Shown: one piece after another, positions 1 through 8,308 of the stretch
How the letters are laid out: the number at the start of each line of letters is the position of its first letter
How positions within the stretch are numbered: position 1 is the first letter of the stretch
From: an uncultured bacterium
Lineage (GTDB): Bacteria > Verrucomicrobiota > Lentisphaeria > Victivallales > Victivallaceae
Length of the DNA stretch: 37,227 bases
Direction: 5' to 3'
Assembly (NCBI GenBank): GCA_900551245.1
Contig: URVC01000045.1
Span: 1 to 37,227, forward strand
Position numbers and translations under genes: made by a program
Notes under the pieces: generated by a model
Seen by the model: only the letters and a program-made list of their open reading frames with translations
Told to the model about the DNA's origin: nothing
The model's database searches: none

Positions 1-27
1 CACATGAGAAAAAGAGTTATTTACAGG

Positions 28-54
28 AAAAAGCCAATCTTTTTGAAATTGGCT
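28..54. other. 5' leader hairpin with two alternative pairings
   Basis: Arms AGCCAAT (32-38) and ATTGGCT (48-54) can pair. Alternatively AAAAAG (28-33) can pair with CTTTTT (39-44), and the two pairings exclude each other. Read on the minus strand, the first hairpin is followed by TTTTT, so it could also stop antisense transcription. It lies just before the ribosome-binding site of the GH5 gene. Function is unknown and it may be chance. Confidence 0.3.
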
Positions 55-82
55 CCATAGTTTCAGAACAGGAGGTATCTGA

Positions 83-1639
83 ATGAATCTTTCGAAAGTC
101 AGGTGTCTGATTGCGGTTCTGGCCGCGGCCGCGGGACTCCAGGGGGCGTATGTCAACGGCGAGCTGCTCTGGGAGGGGGATTTCACCACCCGGGAAGGGG
201 CGGCGCGGGCCGGCAAAGAGGCGCTGGAGCATTTCCGGCCGGACGCGGGGCCGGATGGCAAGGGGGCTCTGGTGTTCCGGACGCGTCGGAACACCGAAAC
301 CGATTGGATCCGGATTCCTCTGCCGGCGGGGAAACTTGCCGGCATGATTCAGCTGGAGGCGGTCGTATCGGGCAAAGATCTGGCTCCCAGCGGGCGCCCC
401 TTCTGGGGCAGCAAGGTGATGCTCAACTTCCAGAGCGCCGGAAAGAGCCGCTGGCCGGAAACCTCCCGGAATTTCGGCACCTATGCGTGGAGTACGGCCG
501 GCATGGCCGAAGTGATTCCCGCTGACGCCGCCAATCTGGGGCTGTACCTGGGGATTCAAGGGGCGTCCGGGGAGTTCCGCGTCGCGACGGTCAGGATTTA
601 TCGCTGTGTCGAGGGCAGGGAGGAGAGCCGTGAAATTCCGGCCAATCCGATTGCGGCGGCGATTCCCCGCGGACCGGGGCACGGCACGAAATACCGTGGC
701 GTGATGTCGGGGGGAGATCTCTCGCCGGAAGCCTTCCGGCGGCTTGCGGACTGGGGAGTTAATCTAATCCGCTATCAGCTCAATCCGGGGCTCAATACGC
801 CGAAAATCGATCTCTCCACCCGGGAGGGATATCTCAGATGGATCGAGGCGGAGATGCAACGGCTCGACGAGGTGCTCAAGCTCTGCCGTCAATATGACAT
901 CAAAGCGGTCATCGATCTTCATGCGGGGCCGGGCAACCGGATTTCAAAGGTTTCCAGCAATGAGATCGATACCGGGCTTGATGTCGATACGCTGACCGAG
1001 GCCTGGCGCAGAATGGCGAAGCGTTACAAAGGGAATCCGTTGATCTACGGCTACGACATTTTGAATGAACCGGTGAACAACCGGACGCCGAGTGTTGACT
1101 TGTGGCAGCAGACGGCCGAGTGTGTGACGTCGGCGATCCGGGCGATTGACCGGAAAACCCCCATCATTATCGCGGCGGGATTCAGCATCTCTCAATTTGG
1201 AAATTTCAAGCCGCTGCGCTATGAAAACATCATTTACAGCCCGCATTTCTATGAACCGTTCGCCTACACCCATCAAGGGGTCGGCGGTGCCTGGAAGATT
1301 CATTGGCGCTACCCCGGCTGGATCAACGGGGTGTACTGGGATAAGGAACAGCTGCGGGTCAGCATGAAGGATGCGATCGAATTTCAACGAAAGTATCAGG
1401 TTCCCATCTTCGTCGGGGAGTTCAGCGTGATCGTGAGAGCGCCGGGAGGGGAGCGCTATCTCAAAGATATGATCGAACTTCTGGAAGAGTATGGCTGGGA
1501 TTGGACCTATCACGCTTTCCGCGAATGGGACGGCTGGAGTCTGGAGCACGAGTCCACCCCTGACGGAAAGATCCTCTCTTCGAAAGACAATCCGCGCATG
1601 CGGGTCGTTGTGGAAGCGTTCCGGAAAAACCGCCGTTGA
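83..1639 (+). CDS. Secreted GH5-like glycoside hydrolase
   Basis: Probably a retaining endo-glycanase of clan GH-A acting outside the cytoplasm; the substrate cannot be read from sequence. The 518-residue product starts with a signal peptide (hydrophobic stretch about residues 8-22, then GAYVNG). Residues 25-175 form a beta-rich, possibly carbohydrate-binding region. The TIM barrel runs from about 200 to 515. Barrel landmarks fit GH5: LIR at 228-230, DLH at 278-280, the acid/base motif NEP at 328-330 (E329), HFY at 388-390, and the nucleophile in VGEF (E446). The start is set by a strong AGGAGGT at 70-76, six bases before the ATG. The gene stands alone and is followed by a terminator at 1726-1759. 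The LacI regulator downstream may control it, but no matching operator is visible upstream. Confidence 0.88.
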   Translation: MNLSKVRCLIAVLAAAAGLQGAYVNGELLWEGDFTTREGAARAGKEALEHFRPDAGPDGKGALVFRTRRNTETDWIRIPLPAGKLAGMIQLEAVVSGKDLAPSGRPFWGSKVMLNFQSAGKSRWPETSRNFGTYAWSTAGMAEVIPADAANLGLYLGIQGASGEFRVATVRIYRCVEGREESREIPANPIAAAIPRGPGHGTKYRGVMSGGDLSPEAFRRLADWGVNLIRYQLNPGLNTPKIDLSTREGYLRWIEAEMQRLDEVLKLCRQYDIKAVIDLHAGPGNRISKVSSNEIDTGLDVDTLTEAWRRMAKRYKGNPLIYGYDILNEPVNNRTPSVDLWQQTAECVTSAIRAIDRKTPIIIAAGFSISQFGNFKPLRYENIIYSPHFYEPFAYTHQGVGGAWKIHWRYPGWINGVYWDKEQLRVSMKDAIEFQRKYQVPIFVGEFSVIVRAPGGERYLKDMIELLEEYGWDWTYHAFREWDGWSLEHESTPDGKILSSKDNPRMRVVVEAFRKNRR

Positions 1640-1725
1640 GCGGGGCCGGTAACTGTCAGGAACCGGAGTGCGTCTTGATAATGATCGAAGCTTGAATTTT
1701 TCCGGTTCTGAACGGTTTACGTACC

Positions 1726-1759
1726 AAAAAGCTCCCGAACTCTGATTCGGGAGCTTTTT
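1726..1759 (+). terminator. Rho-independent terminator after the GH5 gene
   Basis: Perfect 9-bp stem GCTCCCGAA (1731-1739) and TTCGGGAGC (1746-1754) with a six-base loop. An A-tract lies before it and TTTTT after it, so it may work in both directions. It lies 86 bases after the GH5 stop codon and separates that gene from the LacI unit. Confidence 0.9.
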
Positions 1760-2043
1760 CCATCATCAGGGGAAGGGGGGCGCCGTGTCGTGCGCCGGGC
1801 GGATTGCTTCAACCGGAAGATGTGACGTATCTATCTTGTAATATGAGTACTTCATATTGTACACCCGGGTGCCGCAGAATATCGATTTGGGTCTTTCGGA
1901 CGGATGCAATGAATGAAATTTCAGCTGGTTCCCCAGATGAACGCGGATTTCCCTGAAATATTCCGGCCAGTTGCCGATTCTTCCGGTGTTGGCAGGTTGG
2001 GTGAGCGAAAGCCGACTTTTTTCGGAAAAAAATTTGTGCCCTC
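1760..2043. other. Intergenic stretch without a convincing gene
   Basis: Non-coding DNA between the GH5 terminator and the LacI promoter. The only structure seen is an inverted repeat AATATGA-GTACT-TCATATT at 1840-1858 with 7-bp arms, which could be a regulator site. A 90-codon minus-strand frame here begins inside the LacI -10 box, has no recognisable domain, and is not called. Confidence 0.5.
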
Positions 2044-2072
2044 TTGACTTTCACAAAGAAATATGGTATAAT
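2044..2072 (+). promoter_or_regulatory. Sigma70-type promoter of the LacI unit
   Basis: TTGACT (2044-2049), a 17-base spacer, and a perfect TATAAT (2067-2072). The expected start of transcription is about 2079-2080, just before the first palindromic operator, giving a leader of about 120 bases. Confidence 0.85.
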
Positions 2073-2082
2073 ATCATCCAAG

Positions 2083-2100
2083 ATATGAAACGTTTCATAT
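2083..2100. promoter_or_regulatory. LacI-family operator O1
   Basis: A perfect 18-bp palindrome, ATATGAAACGTTTCATAT, with the central CG typical of LacI-family operators. It starts a few bases after the predicted transcription start, so binding would block initiation or early elongation. The adjacent LacI regulator is the obvious binder, implying autoregulation. Confidence 0.85.
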
Positions 2101-2152
2101 TTTGATTTTCAATCCCCGCGTCTTCCTCGGATTGGGGCGGAATGAAAGCGTT

Positions 2153-2166
2153 ATGAAACGTTTCAT
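2153..2166. promoter_or_regulatory. LacI-family operator O2
   Basis: A second perfect palindrome, ATGAAACGTTTCAT, with the same 14-bp core as O1 and centred 68 bp downstream. A degenerate half-site (ATGAAAGCGTT) lies just upstream at 2142-2152. A further half-site, ATGAAACG, coincides with the regulator's own start codon at 2200-2207. Paired operators at this spacing could support a DNA loop. Confidence 0.8.
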
Positions 2167-2199
2167 TCGAGGTGTGACAAGGAGTGCAAAGCGAGACAA

Positions 2200-3309
2200 A
2201 TGAAACGGAGCGCAACAGGTAAGCCGGTTACTCTCAAGCAGATTGCAGAGTTGACGCATTGCTCGGTCGCCGCAGTTTCCACGGCGTTGAATAATCCGCA
2301 GAGCAACTCCGGTGTCAGTGCGGAACGACGGGCGCGGATCAAGGCTGCTGCTGCGAAACTGGGTTATCACCCCAATTTTGCCAGCCGAAGTTTGCGGCAG
2401 GCCCGTTCGCGTACGATCGGGGTTTATGTGCAGCCGAAAGTCTGGCGGGATATCGGCAACGATTACGAAATATCGATATTCAAAGGCATTGAACGCGCCG
2501 CCGTTGAGCACGGTTATGACATTCTGGTGCTCAATATGAACAGTCAGATTCTGCCGGAGATCTGTGCGGAACGGTTGGCGGAGCGCCGGATCGATGGTTT
2601 GATTCTGCTGCATGCCGACCGGCGTGCCGACTGGATCGATCAGCTCGCTGCAATCAGCGACTGTGTCGTGGCGGTCGATTGCTGTGATGCCACCGGGAAA
2701 CTGAGTCGTGTGTTGTTCGACGACGTTGCGGCGATTCGGATGGCGGTGAAACATCTGGCCGATCTGGGCCACCGTCGGATCGGATACGCCGGTGTCTGTA
2801 CCGTCGATGGTCTGGAAGAGGCTGCTGACCGGGAGACACCGTTCCGGGCGGCGGTGGCGGAATTCGGCCTTGACCAGTCTGCCGAATTGATCCACAACAT
2901 CGACAACTGCGAGCCGTTGATTGATCCGGCAAGCCCGCGCTGCCAGCTGGAGGGGTGCCAGGCCATGCGATATTTTTTATCGCTTCCGGTTCCGCCCACT
3001 GCGGTGGTCGCGTACAATTCGATGGTTGCGACAATGATGCTGCATGAAGCGCGAAAGAGAAAGGTGAAGGTGCCCGGCGAACTCAGCATCATCGGGATCG
3101 ATGATTATGCCTATCTGCACATGCTGGAAACATTGCCGACCGTGGTTGACCACCGGCTGCCGGAACTGGGATACGCGGGAGGAACCATGCTGATCGATCT
3201 GATAGAAGGGAAACTTTCCGCGCCGGCGCTGCAGATGCTCGGTCCGGAGCTGCTTCCCGGCGAGACGACCGCACGGCTGCAGAACTGCGATTGCAGAATT
3301 TCAAAATAA
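2200..3309 (+). CDS. LacI-family transcriptional regulator (autoregulated)
   Basis: A sugar-responsive regulator of 369 residues, slightly longer than the usual 330-350. The N-terminal helix-turn-helix is at about residues 10-33 (VTLKQIAELTHCSVAAVSTA), followed by the hinge region (NFASRSLRQA near 65-75). The periplasmic-binding-protein-like effector domain covers about 75-350, including a GIDDYAYL segment near the C-terminus. The start is the ATG at 2200; the spacing to a GGAG-like element at 2181 is not ideal. Two perfect palindromes at its promoter strongly suggest self-repression. It heads a same-strand group with a secreted protein, a pseudopilin and a giant glycosidase, so it probably controls them. 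The effector is unknown. Confidence 0.92.
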   Translation: MKRSATGKPVTLKQIAELTHCSVAAVSTALNNPQSNSGVSAERRARIKAAAAKLGYHPNFASRSLRQARSRTIGVYVQPKVWRDIGNDYEISIFKGIERAAVEHGYDILVLNMNSQILPEICAERLAERRIDGLILLHADRRADWIDQLAAISDCVVAVDCCDATGKLSRVLFDDVAAIRMAVKHLADLGHRRIGYAGVCTVDGLEEAADRETPFRAAVAEFGLDQSAELIHNIDNCEPLIDPASPRCQLEGCQAMRYFLSLPVPPTAVVAYNSMVATMMLHEARKRKVKVPGELSIIGIDDYAYLHMLETLPTVVDHRLPELGYAGGTMLIDLIEGKLSAPALQMLGPELLPGETTARLQNCDCRISK

Positions 3310-3317
3310 TCCACCAA

Positions 3318-3330
3318 CAGGAAAGGGAGG
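3318..3330 (+). promoter_or_regulatory. Ribosome-binding site deciding a TTG start
   Basis: CAGGAAAGGGAGG ends seven bases before the TTG at 3338 and is repeated exactly at 3828-3840 before the pseudopilin gene. It makes the rare TTG start believable. The duplicated segment suggests the two leaders share an origin. Confidence 0.6.
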
Positions 3331-3337
3331 TTGAAAA

Positions 3338-3817
3338 TTGAGTCGGAATTTTCTTGTTGTCCAGGTTTTATTTCTGTCATTCATCTGTGCTTCGCTCATT
3401 GGAGCTGCTCCATTGTTCACATTGCAGAATTTGATGTGGAAATGGGGAAAACAGACGAAAATCGAGCGTTCTGATGAAAAAATCAAGGTGTTTAGTCCAG
3501 TGGATGACGATACTGCTGGAATTGCCACCGCACCGCATGCGGTATCGCCGGGAAGTACGTGCAGGATTACCTTTGAAGTTCGCGGCGACGTGAGGCTGGA
3601 AGCCATGGTTGTCTGGAACAAGGGCGGGAAGAATGGAATGCGTAAAGATTACATCCGTCCGACCGCACTCAATGAAGAGTGGAAGAAAATAACTGCGGAA
3701 GTCAGGATTCCGGAGGATAAAGATCAACTCGCAACGGCTCTCTTTTTCTACCATCAGAGCGGCTGGTTTGAGGTGAGAAATTTTCAGTTGAAGGTTTTGA
3801 TGTCAGAGAGTAAATAA
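3338..3817 (+). CDS. Small secreted protein, possible carbohydrate-binding module
   Basis: A 159-residue product starting at TTG, supported by the strong GGGAGG seven bases upstream. An N-terminal hydrophobic stretch (about residues 4-23, ending GAAP) is a likely signal peptide. The remainder is beta-rich. The pattern of a charge-balanced first strand, GSTCRITFEVRG, a NEEWKKI turn and a final WFEVRNFQLKVL strand resembles CBM4/9-like jelly rolls that precede sugar hydrolases. That is fold-level impression, not an assignment. It lies 28 bases after LacI and 29 before the pseudopilin gene, so it is probably cotranscribed with them. It could bind the polysaccharide cut by the downstream glycosidase. 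Confidence 0.65.
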   Translation: MSRNFLVVQVLFLSFICASLIGAAPLFTLQNLMWKWGKQTKIERSDEKIKVFSPVDDDTAGIATAPHAVSPGSTCRITFEVRGDVRLEAMVVWNKGGKNGMRKDYIRPTALNEEWKKITAEVRIPEDKDQLATALFFYHQSGWFEVRNFQLKVLMSESK

Positions 3818-3846
3818 GAAAAACCGGCAGGAAAGGGAGGCTGGAA

Positions 3847-4659
3847 ATGAAAAAATTTTCGTTGCTGTTGTTGTCGCAGGTTTTCTTCTCCGCTCGGCCA
3901 TTGGAACGGAGAAAACATGTCTCTCTATTTACGCTAATAGAACTTCTGGTTGTTATTGCAATCATTGCAATTCTTGCCGCGATGCTGCTGCCCGCGCTGA
4001 ACAAAGCGCGGATCAAAGCACAGGCAAGCAGTTGCGCCAACAACTTGAAACAGATCGGTTCCGCTTTCGCCTCCTACATCGTCGATTTTGATGATTGCCT
4101 GCCGCCGGTCTGGGGGCACGCAACCAATTACAACATCATGTGGACCGATGCGCTGATCGGCTCTACACGCTCGCCGGGGAATGCCAGAGGAAAAACCGGC
4201 TATTTAACGATTGCCCAGTTGAAGTGTCCCGGACAGCCGGGAAATTTTTCAACGGATTCCACCGCTGGCTGGTGGTGCTGGGGGCCTCATTACGGTACAA
4301 ATGATCCTATTTTTTCCTGCCAGGGGGAACGCGGTTCCCGTAAAATAGGAAGACAGCGTTACGCATCCAGGAAAATTGCTGTAACAGATGCATGGTCAAC
4401 CGATACCAGTGCGAAAACGGCGAAAACAACCGCCGGATATTTTCGGATCGGACCTGCCTATTCCAATGTCAGAAGCTATACGAGCAATGGGTACGGATGC
4501 CCTGCAGGGCGCCATGGTGGGACGGCGAATGTTCTCTGGCTGGACTGGCATGTTTCCGGAGTTCAGGTACGCGTGCCGCTTGATCCACATACCACCTGTC
4601 CGGAATTTGATATCAACAATGAGGTCGGCAAGAAAGTTCTCGGGTGGGAAAACTGGTAA
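3847..4659 (+). CDS. Type IV pseudopilin-like protein with H-X9-D signature
   Basis: A 270-residue protein of the prepilin-like family that is greatly expanded in Lentisphaerota and Planctomycetota. After a long 27-residue leader comes the prepilin helix starting FTLIELLVV at residue 28, with the conserved Glu (E32). The helix ends in MLLPALNKAR. The residue before the predicted cleavage point is Leu27, not the usual Gly. A single-helix, beta-rich secreted domain follows, with the late motif H-X9-D-W (RHGGTANVLWLDWH) in place of the usual H-X9-DG. GGGAGG at 3835-3840 sets the start. It precedes the giant glycosidase by 40 bases. A role in secretion or surface display of that enzyme is an inference only. 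Confidence 0.85.
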   Translation: MKKFSLLLLSQVFFSARPLERRKHVSLFTLIELLVVIAIIAILAAMLLPALNKARIKAQASSCANNLKQIGSAFASYIVDFDDCLPPVWGHATNYNIMWTDALIGSTRSPGNARGKTGYLTIAQLKCPGQPGNFSTDSTAGWWCWGPHYGTNDPIFSCQGERGSRKIGRQRYASRKIAVTDAWSTDTSAKTAKTTAGYFRIGPAYSNVRSYTSNGYGCPAGRHGGTANVLWLDWHVSGVQVRVPLDPHTTCPEFDINNEVGKKVLGWENW

Positions 4660-4699
4660 GAAGATATTTTGCTTTCTTACATCTACTGGAATGGAAACG

Positions 4700-7600
4700 A
4701 TGAGAAAAATCACATATGCTTTTTTTCTGCTGCCGTTGCTGGCTGCCGCAACGGAACCGATTTGGCAGCTTGGCGTGCCGGATAACTCCAGTCATGAATT
4801 TCAGCCTTATTCCAGTCGCGAATTTCGAACTTCTCCGCTGCTGCTGAATTCGCCGGATTACGATGCTGCGACCGGGACTCTCTCCTGTCGTATTCCGGAG
4901 AACAAAGTATTTACAGCTCCTTCCATTCCTCCGGCTCTGACGGGCGGTACTGCCGGCAACAAGACTCCACTGCGTCGACTGCGGCTACTGTGGAATGAGG
5001 ATATGCCCGGGTTCCGGGAATTTGAATTTCGTATCATCTATGCCAACGATCGGAGTTATAAGAGTCACCGGATTTCTCCGAATGAGAACATGGATATCGA
5101 TGGCCAGACCTGGGTGGAATCCGGAGTGCGTGTTGCCGCACCGGGAAATCGTGTGGTATTTCAAGCGGTACCGTATGATGTTGAGCAATTTCTCGCCCGA
5201 CGCAGTTCCCCGCTGATCGTCAGAATTGCATTCCCTGTTCAAAAAGGAGAAAATATTCTGGAACTTACGGAAACCAGTGGAAATACTTACGGTCGAGTAT
5301 TCCATTTCGATTATCTGAAACTGACGCGGCTCAGCGCGGATCGACGTCCAGCTCCTTACGGAGAGTTCCGCGAGCATGAAAATTTTTTGAATTCCTCCGT
5401 GTATCGAGTTGGGGACCCGGCCCGGGTCGGTCTGGCATTTTACAATCTTGAACCGGGAAAAGTATTCCGTACCGAGGTGAGTTTTGTCGACTATCGAGGC
5501 AATGTCGTCGAAAAGCGTCAGGTGAAGCTTGCACCGGATGTCGATGGTTTTGCCAGAACAGCGATCCCGGTGCCGAAGAAGCGGAGCGGACATTTCCGGG
5601 TCAGGGCTGCGGCAATGGGGGCAGGGGGACTGTCTCCGGAAACCCGGATTGCCGGAGTTCGGGAAATTACGCCCTTGACGGAAGAGGAGGTGGCGTTGAG
5701 TTTCATCGGGTTTTCCGGACTCGATCTCGGGTTGTATTTCCCGCCGGAGAGAGATGTGAAATTCCTTGAGGCATGCCGGAAGCGATTCGCGGAATACGTC
5801 CGTTGGCAGAAGATTCTTCAGATCCGGCATGAGCGGATTCATTCTCTCTGCTGGCACTTTATCGAACCGGAGGAAAATCGGTATTTCTGGGAGCCTTGGG
5901 ATTTGATGATCGAGTCGCAGATCGCCAACGGCATCCAGGTGCAGCTGACGCTGCTTGGGACACCGAAGTGGTTGATGGATCAGAAATTCCCCGGCCGGAA
6001 GTATCGTCATATTTCTGAACACTACTTCGCTCCTCCGCCGGACCGGGAAAAGTGGCGTGAATTCTGCTCTCTGGTTGCCCGGCGGTATGGAGATCGGGTA
6101 AAAGAGTTTGAAATCTGGAACGAAGTATCAGAACAGTCTCTATTCTGGCCGGGCGGCAATGCGAAACAATATGTTGAACTGGTGAAAGACGCCGCGGAGG
6201 CGATCAAAAAGGTTCGACCGGAAGCAAAAATTGTTGCGGAAACCGTCTGGCCCCGGCAGGAAGAATTCAGCCGCAGACTTTTCAATCTCGGCATCGCCCG
6301 GTATGTGGATATTCATGCCGATCACTATATTACTGATGCACGGATTGCCGCAGATATCGCGATCATCGGGCAATATGCGCCCGGTGCTCCGCTGATCAGC
6401 AATGAATCCAAGATGGAGAACGCCGGCAATCCGCTCGGGCAGGTCGATGAACCCTCCCGGCGGCGTGCAGCGGAAACGCTGTTTCGCAATATACTCTATG
6501 CCAATTCTCAGGGATTCCGGCGGCTGTATAACTTTGTGATTACCGGTGGAACCTGGCGGAAATGGGGCGTTGTCGGTCCCGATAATACGCCGAAATATAC
6601 CTTCAGCGTAATGAAGACTTTGATCAACCGCACCGCTGGTGCGAAATTTGAACGTTACCACCGGCTGTCAAACAGCCTGGAACTCTTTCTCTACCGCTTT
6701 GTCACTCCTGCGCGGGCAGAACAGAATGGGGGAGAATATCTGGTTATCCTGTGCAATCAGGCGGAAAAACCGGAATCCCTGCTGCTGCCGGCCTTGACGG
6801 AGCGCTGTCAGGTGATTGATCTTATGGACAATGCCTCCGAAGTTGCCGCTCCCGGTCGGATTGTTCCGGTTGAAGTCGGTCGGGAACCGGTGATGTTGAC
6901 TGGCATTGACGTGAAATCACTGGGGGAACTGGCGCAACTGAAGGTTTCGATTCCGCGCAGTGATCTGCGTCCCGGAGAGCCGACTGAGATGGATGTCATT
7001 CTGCCTGACGGAGTTCACGGCGGAGCATTTTCCGTGACTCGTTCCGACGGAGCGTCGATGCGGTTCCGCCTCCGCCCCGGGGAACGGAAGCGCATTTCGA
7101 TGCTGACCAGCCGGAAGTTGCTCAACTCCGTTGTCACACTGAAACTGACTGGAGAACTGGAATTGCCGGACCGGCGGCTGCCGGTTGTCCGTTATCAGGA
7201 ATACATCATTGAGGAGCAGGCACCCGGCGTCTCTCTGCTGCCGCCGTTCTCCGCGGAAAACTGGCGGAAATGGGGCGAGGGAAGGGTCCGGTTTGCCGAT
7301 GGCGGTGTCTCGATGAAGATTGATCGGGCGGCAACCGGGGCCTTGACTCCATGCCGTCGCCTGAATGTGACACCGGAGGTGCGGTATCTGCTCGATTTCC
7401 GGGCCAGAGGTTCCGGGATTCTGCGAGTCATGGCGATCGGCGTGGACCGGCGCGGAAAAACGCGTGTCCTGTCTCACAACCTGCTCTCGGAAAAACTTTC
7501 CGACCAGTGGAACAATTACCGCTGTGAATGGCGTTGCCCTGTCGATGTGGTGAAATTGGAACTCCATTTTTATGAATACAATACTGTCGGCGAATTTGAA

Positions 7601-8308
7601 CTTTCTCACTTGAATTTCATTCGTTTGCGGGAAGGCGTTCCCGTCAACCGTCAACTTTACAAGATCACGGCTGCTGCTGTAACTCCGCTGCTTGACGGAA
7701 AATTGACCGGTTTCCCGGCCGGTTCCTTTCAGGAGATTCCCGATCGGAGCAACCTGCCGGAAAATCCGGAGAATCCTCTGACCGCCAGTTATGCGGTCGC
7801 CGCCGATACGCGCCATCTCTATCTCGCGGTGCGGGTGCATGACAAGGTTCTGCAGGGTGGAAAAAATGCGGAATCTCTCTGGAGAGGCGACAGTGTTCAG
7901 GTTGATTTTGATCTTTCCGACGGCAGTCGGAGTGTCCGTACTGTGCAGTTCGGTTTCGGGCTGATTGACGGGACGCCGACCGCGTTCCGCTTCCGAACGC
8001 TTCCCGCGGAAGATATCGTTCCTGCCTATCGGGTCGGCAAAGCTCCAGCCGGGGTGCGGATACAGATCCGCCGGGAGGGGACCGAAACTCTCTATGAAGC
8101 GGCAATTCCGGTTGAGGCAATCCACCCGCAGTTTTCGCTGCGGCCGGGAATGCGCCTGGGATTCTCCATTCTGGTCAACCAGAATGACGGGACCGGACGA
8201 CTTGGATTTCTGCAATGGAGTTCGGGAATCGGCAGCACGCAGAATTCGCTGGAGTTCGGGGAACTGATCCTGCCGGAAAATCTGCCGCCAGCTGCAAAAA
8301 AATGGTGA
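4700..8308 (+). CDS. Giant secreted clan-A glycosidase with C-terminal CBM9-like domain
   Basis: A 1202-residue exported enzyme, probably a retaining glycosidase. The open frame extends upstream to 4388, but that part overlaps the pseudopilin gene. The ATG at 4700 gives a clear signal peptide (MRKITYAFFLLPLLAAATEP); an ATG at 4691 is an alternative. Residues about 20-340 are beta-rich. A TIM barrel follows from about 345 to 700, with acid/base IWNEVSE (N474-E475) and likely nucleophile SNESK (E569), a pattern like GH39 and related clan-A families. After more beta domains, residues about 985-1195 look like a CBM9-type module (LDGKLTGF, then DTRHLYLAVRVHD and RGDSVQVDFD). The exact GH family and substrate are not known. 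It is the last gene of the LacI-headed group. Confidence 0.82.
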   Translation: MRKITYAFFLLPLLAAATEPIWQLGVPDNSSHEFQPYSSREFRTSPLLLNSPDYDAATGTLSCRIPENKVFTAPSIPPALTGGTAGNKTPLRRLRLLWNEDMPGFREFEFRIIYANDRSYKSHRISPNENMDIDGQTWVESGVRVAAPGNRVVFQAVPYDVEQFLARRSSPLIVRIAFPVQKGENILELTETSGNTYGRVFHFDYLKLTRLSADRRPAPYGEFREHENFLNSSVYRVGDPARVGLAFYNLEPGKVFRTEVSFVDYRGNVVEKRQVKLAPDVDGFARTAIPVPKKRSGHFRVRAAAMGAGGLSPETRIAGVREITPLTEEEVALSFIGFSGLDLGLYFPPERDVKFLEACRKRFAEYVRWQKILQIRHERIHSLCWHFIEPEENRYFWEPWDLMIESQIANGIQVQLTLLGTPKWLMDQKFPGRKYRHISEHYFAPPPDREKWREFCSLVARRYGDRVKEFEIWNEVSEQSLFWPGGNAKQYVELVKDAAEAIKKVRPEAKIVAETVWPRQEEFSRRLFNLGIARYVDIHADHYITDARIAADIAIIGQYAPGAPLISNESKMENAGNPLGQVDEPSRRRAAETLFRNILYANSQGFRRLYNFVITGGTWRKWGVVGPDNTPKYTFSVMKTLINRTAGAKFERYHRLSNSLELFLYRFVTPARAEQNGGEYLVILCNQAEKPESLLLPALTERCQVIDLMDNASEVAAPGRIVPVEVGREPVMLTGIDVKSLGELAQLKVSIPRSDLRPGEPTEMDVILPDGVHGGAFSVTRSDGASMRFRLRPGERKRISMLTSRKLLNSVVTLKLTGELELPDRRLPVVRYQEYIIEEQAPGVSLLPPFSAENWRKWGEGRVRFADGGVSMKIDRAATGALTPCRRLNVTPEVRYLLDFRARGSGILRVMAIGVDRRGKTRVLSHNLLSEKLSDQWNNYRCEWRCPVDVVKLELHFYEYNTVGEFELSHLNFIRLREGVPVNRQLYKITAAAVTPLLDGKLTGFPAGSFQEIPDRSNLPENPENPLTASYAVAADTRHLYLAVRVHDKVLQGGKNAESLWRGDSVQVDFDLSDGSRSVRTVQFGFGLIDGTPTAFRFRTLPAEDIVPAYRVGKAPAGVRIQIRREGTETLYEAAIPVEAIHPQFSLRPGMRLGFSILVNQNDGTGRLGFLQWSSGIGSTQNSLEFGELILPENLPPAAKKW

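Noticed and set aside
1809..2081. A 90-codon minus-strand frame in the lacI upstream gap.
   Set aside because: Its ATG lies within the -10/operator region of the lacI promoter, it has no ribosome-binding site and no recognised family.
4388..4699. An upstream extension of the giant glycosidase frame.
   Set aside because: It overlaps the pseudopilin gene in another frame and would bury the signal peptide at 4700.
6917..8215. A 432-codon minus-strand open frame under the first giant glycosidase.
   Set aside because: It lies antisense to the well-supported CBM9-like and flanking beta domains, and has no start signal or domain.
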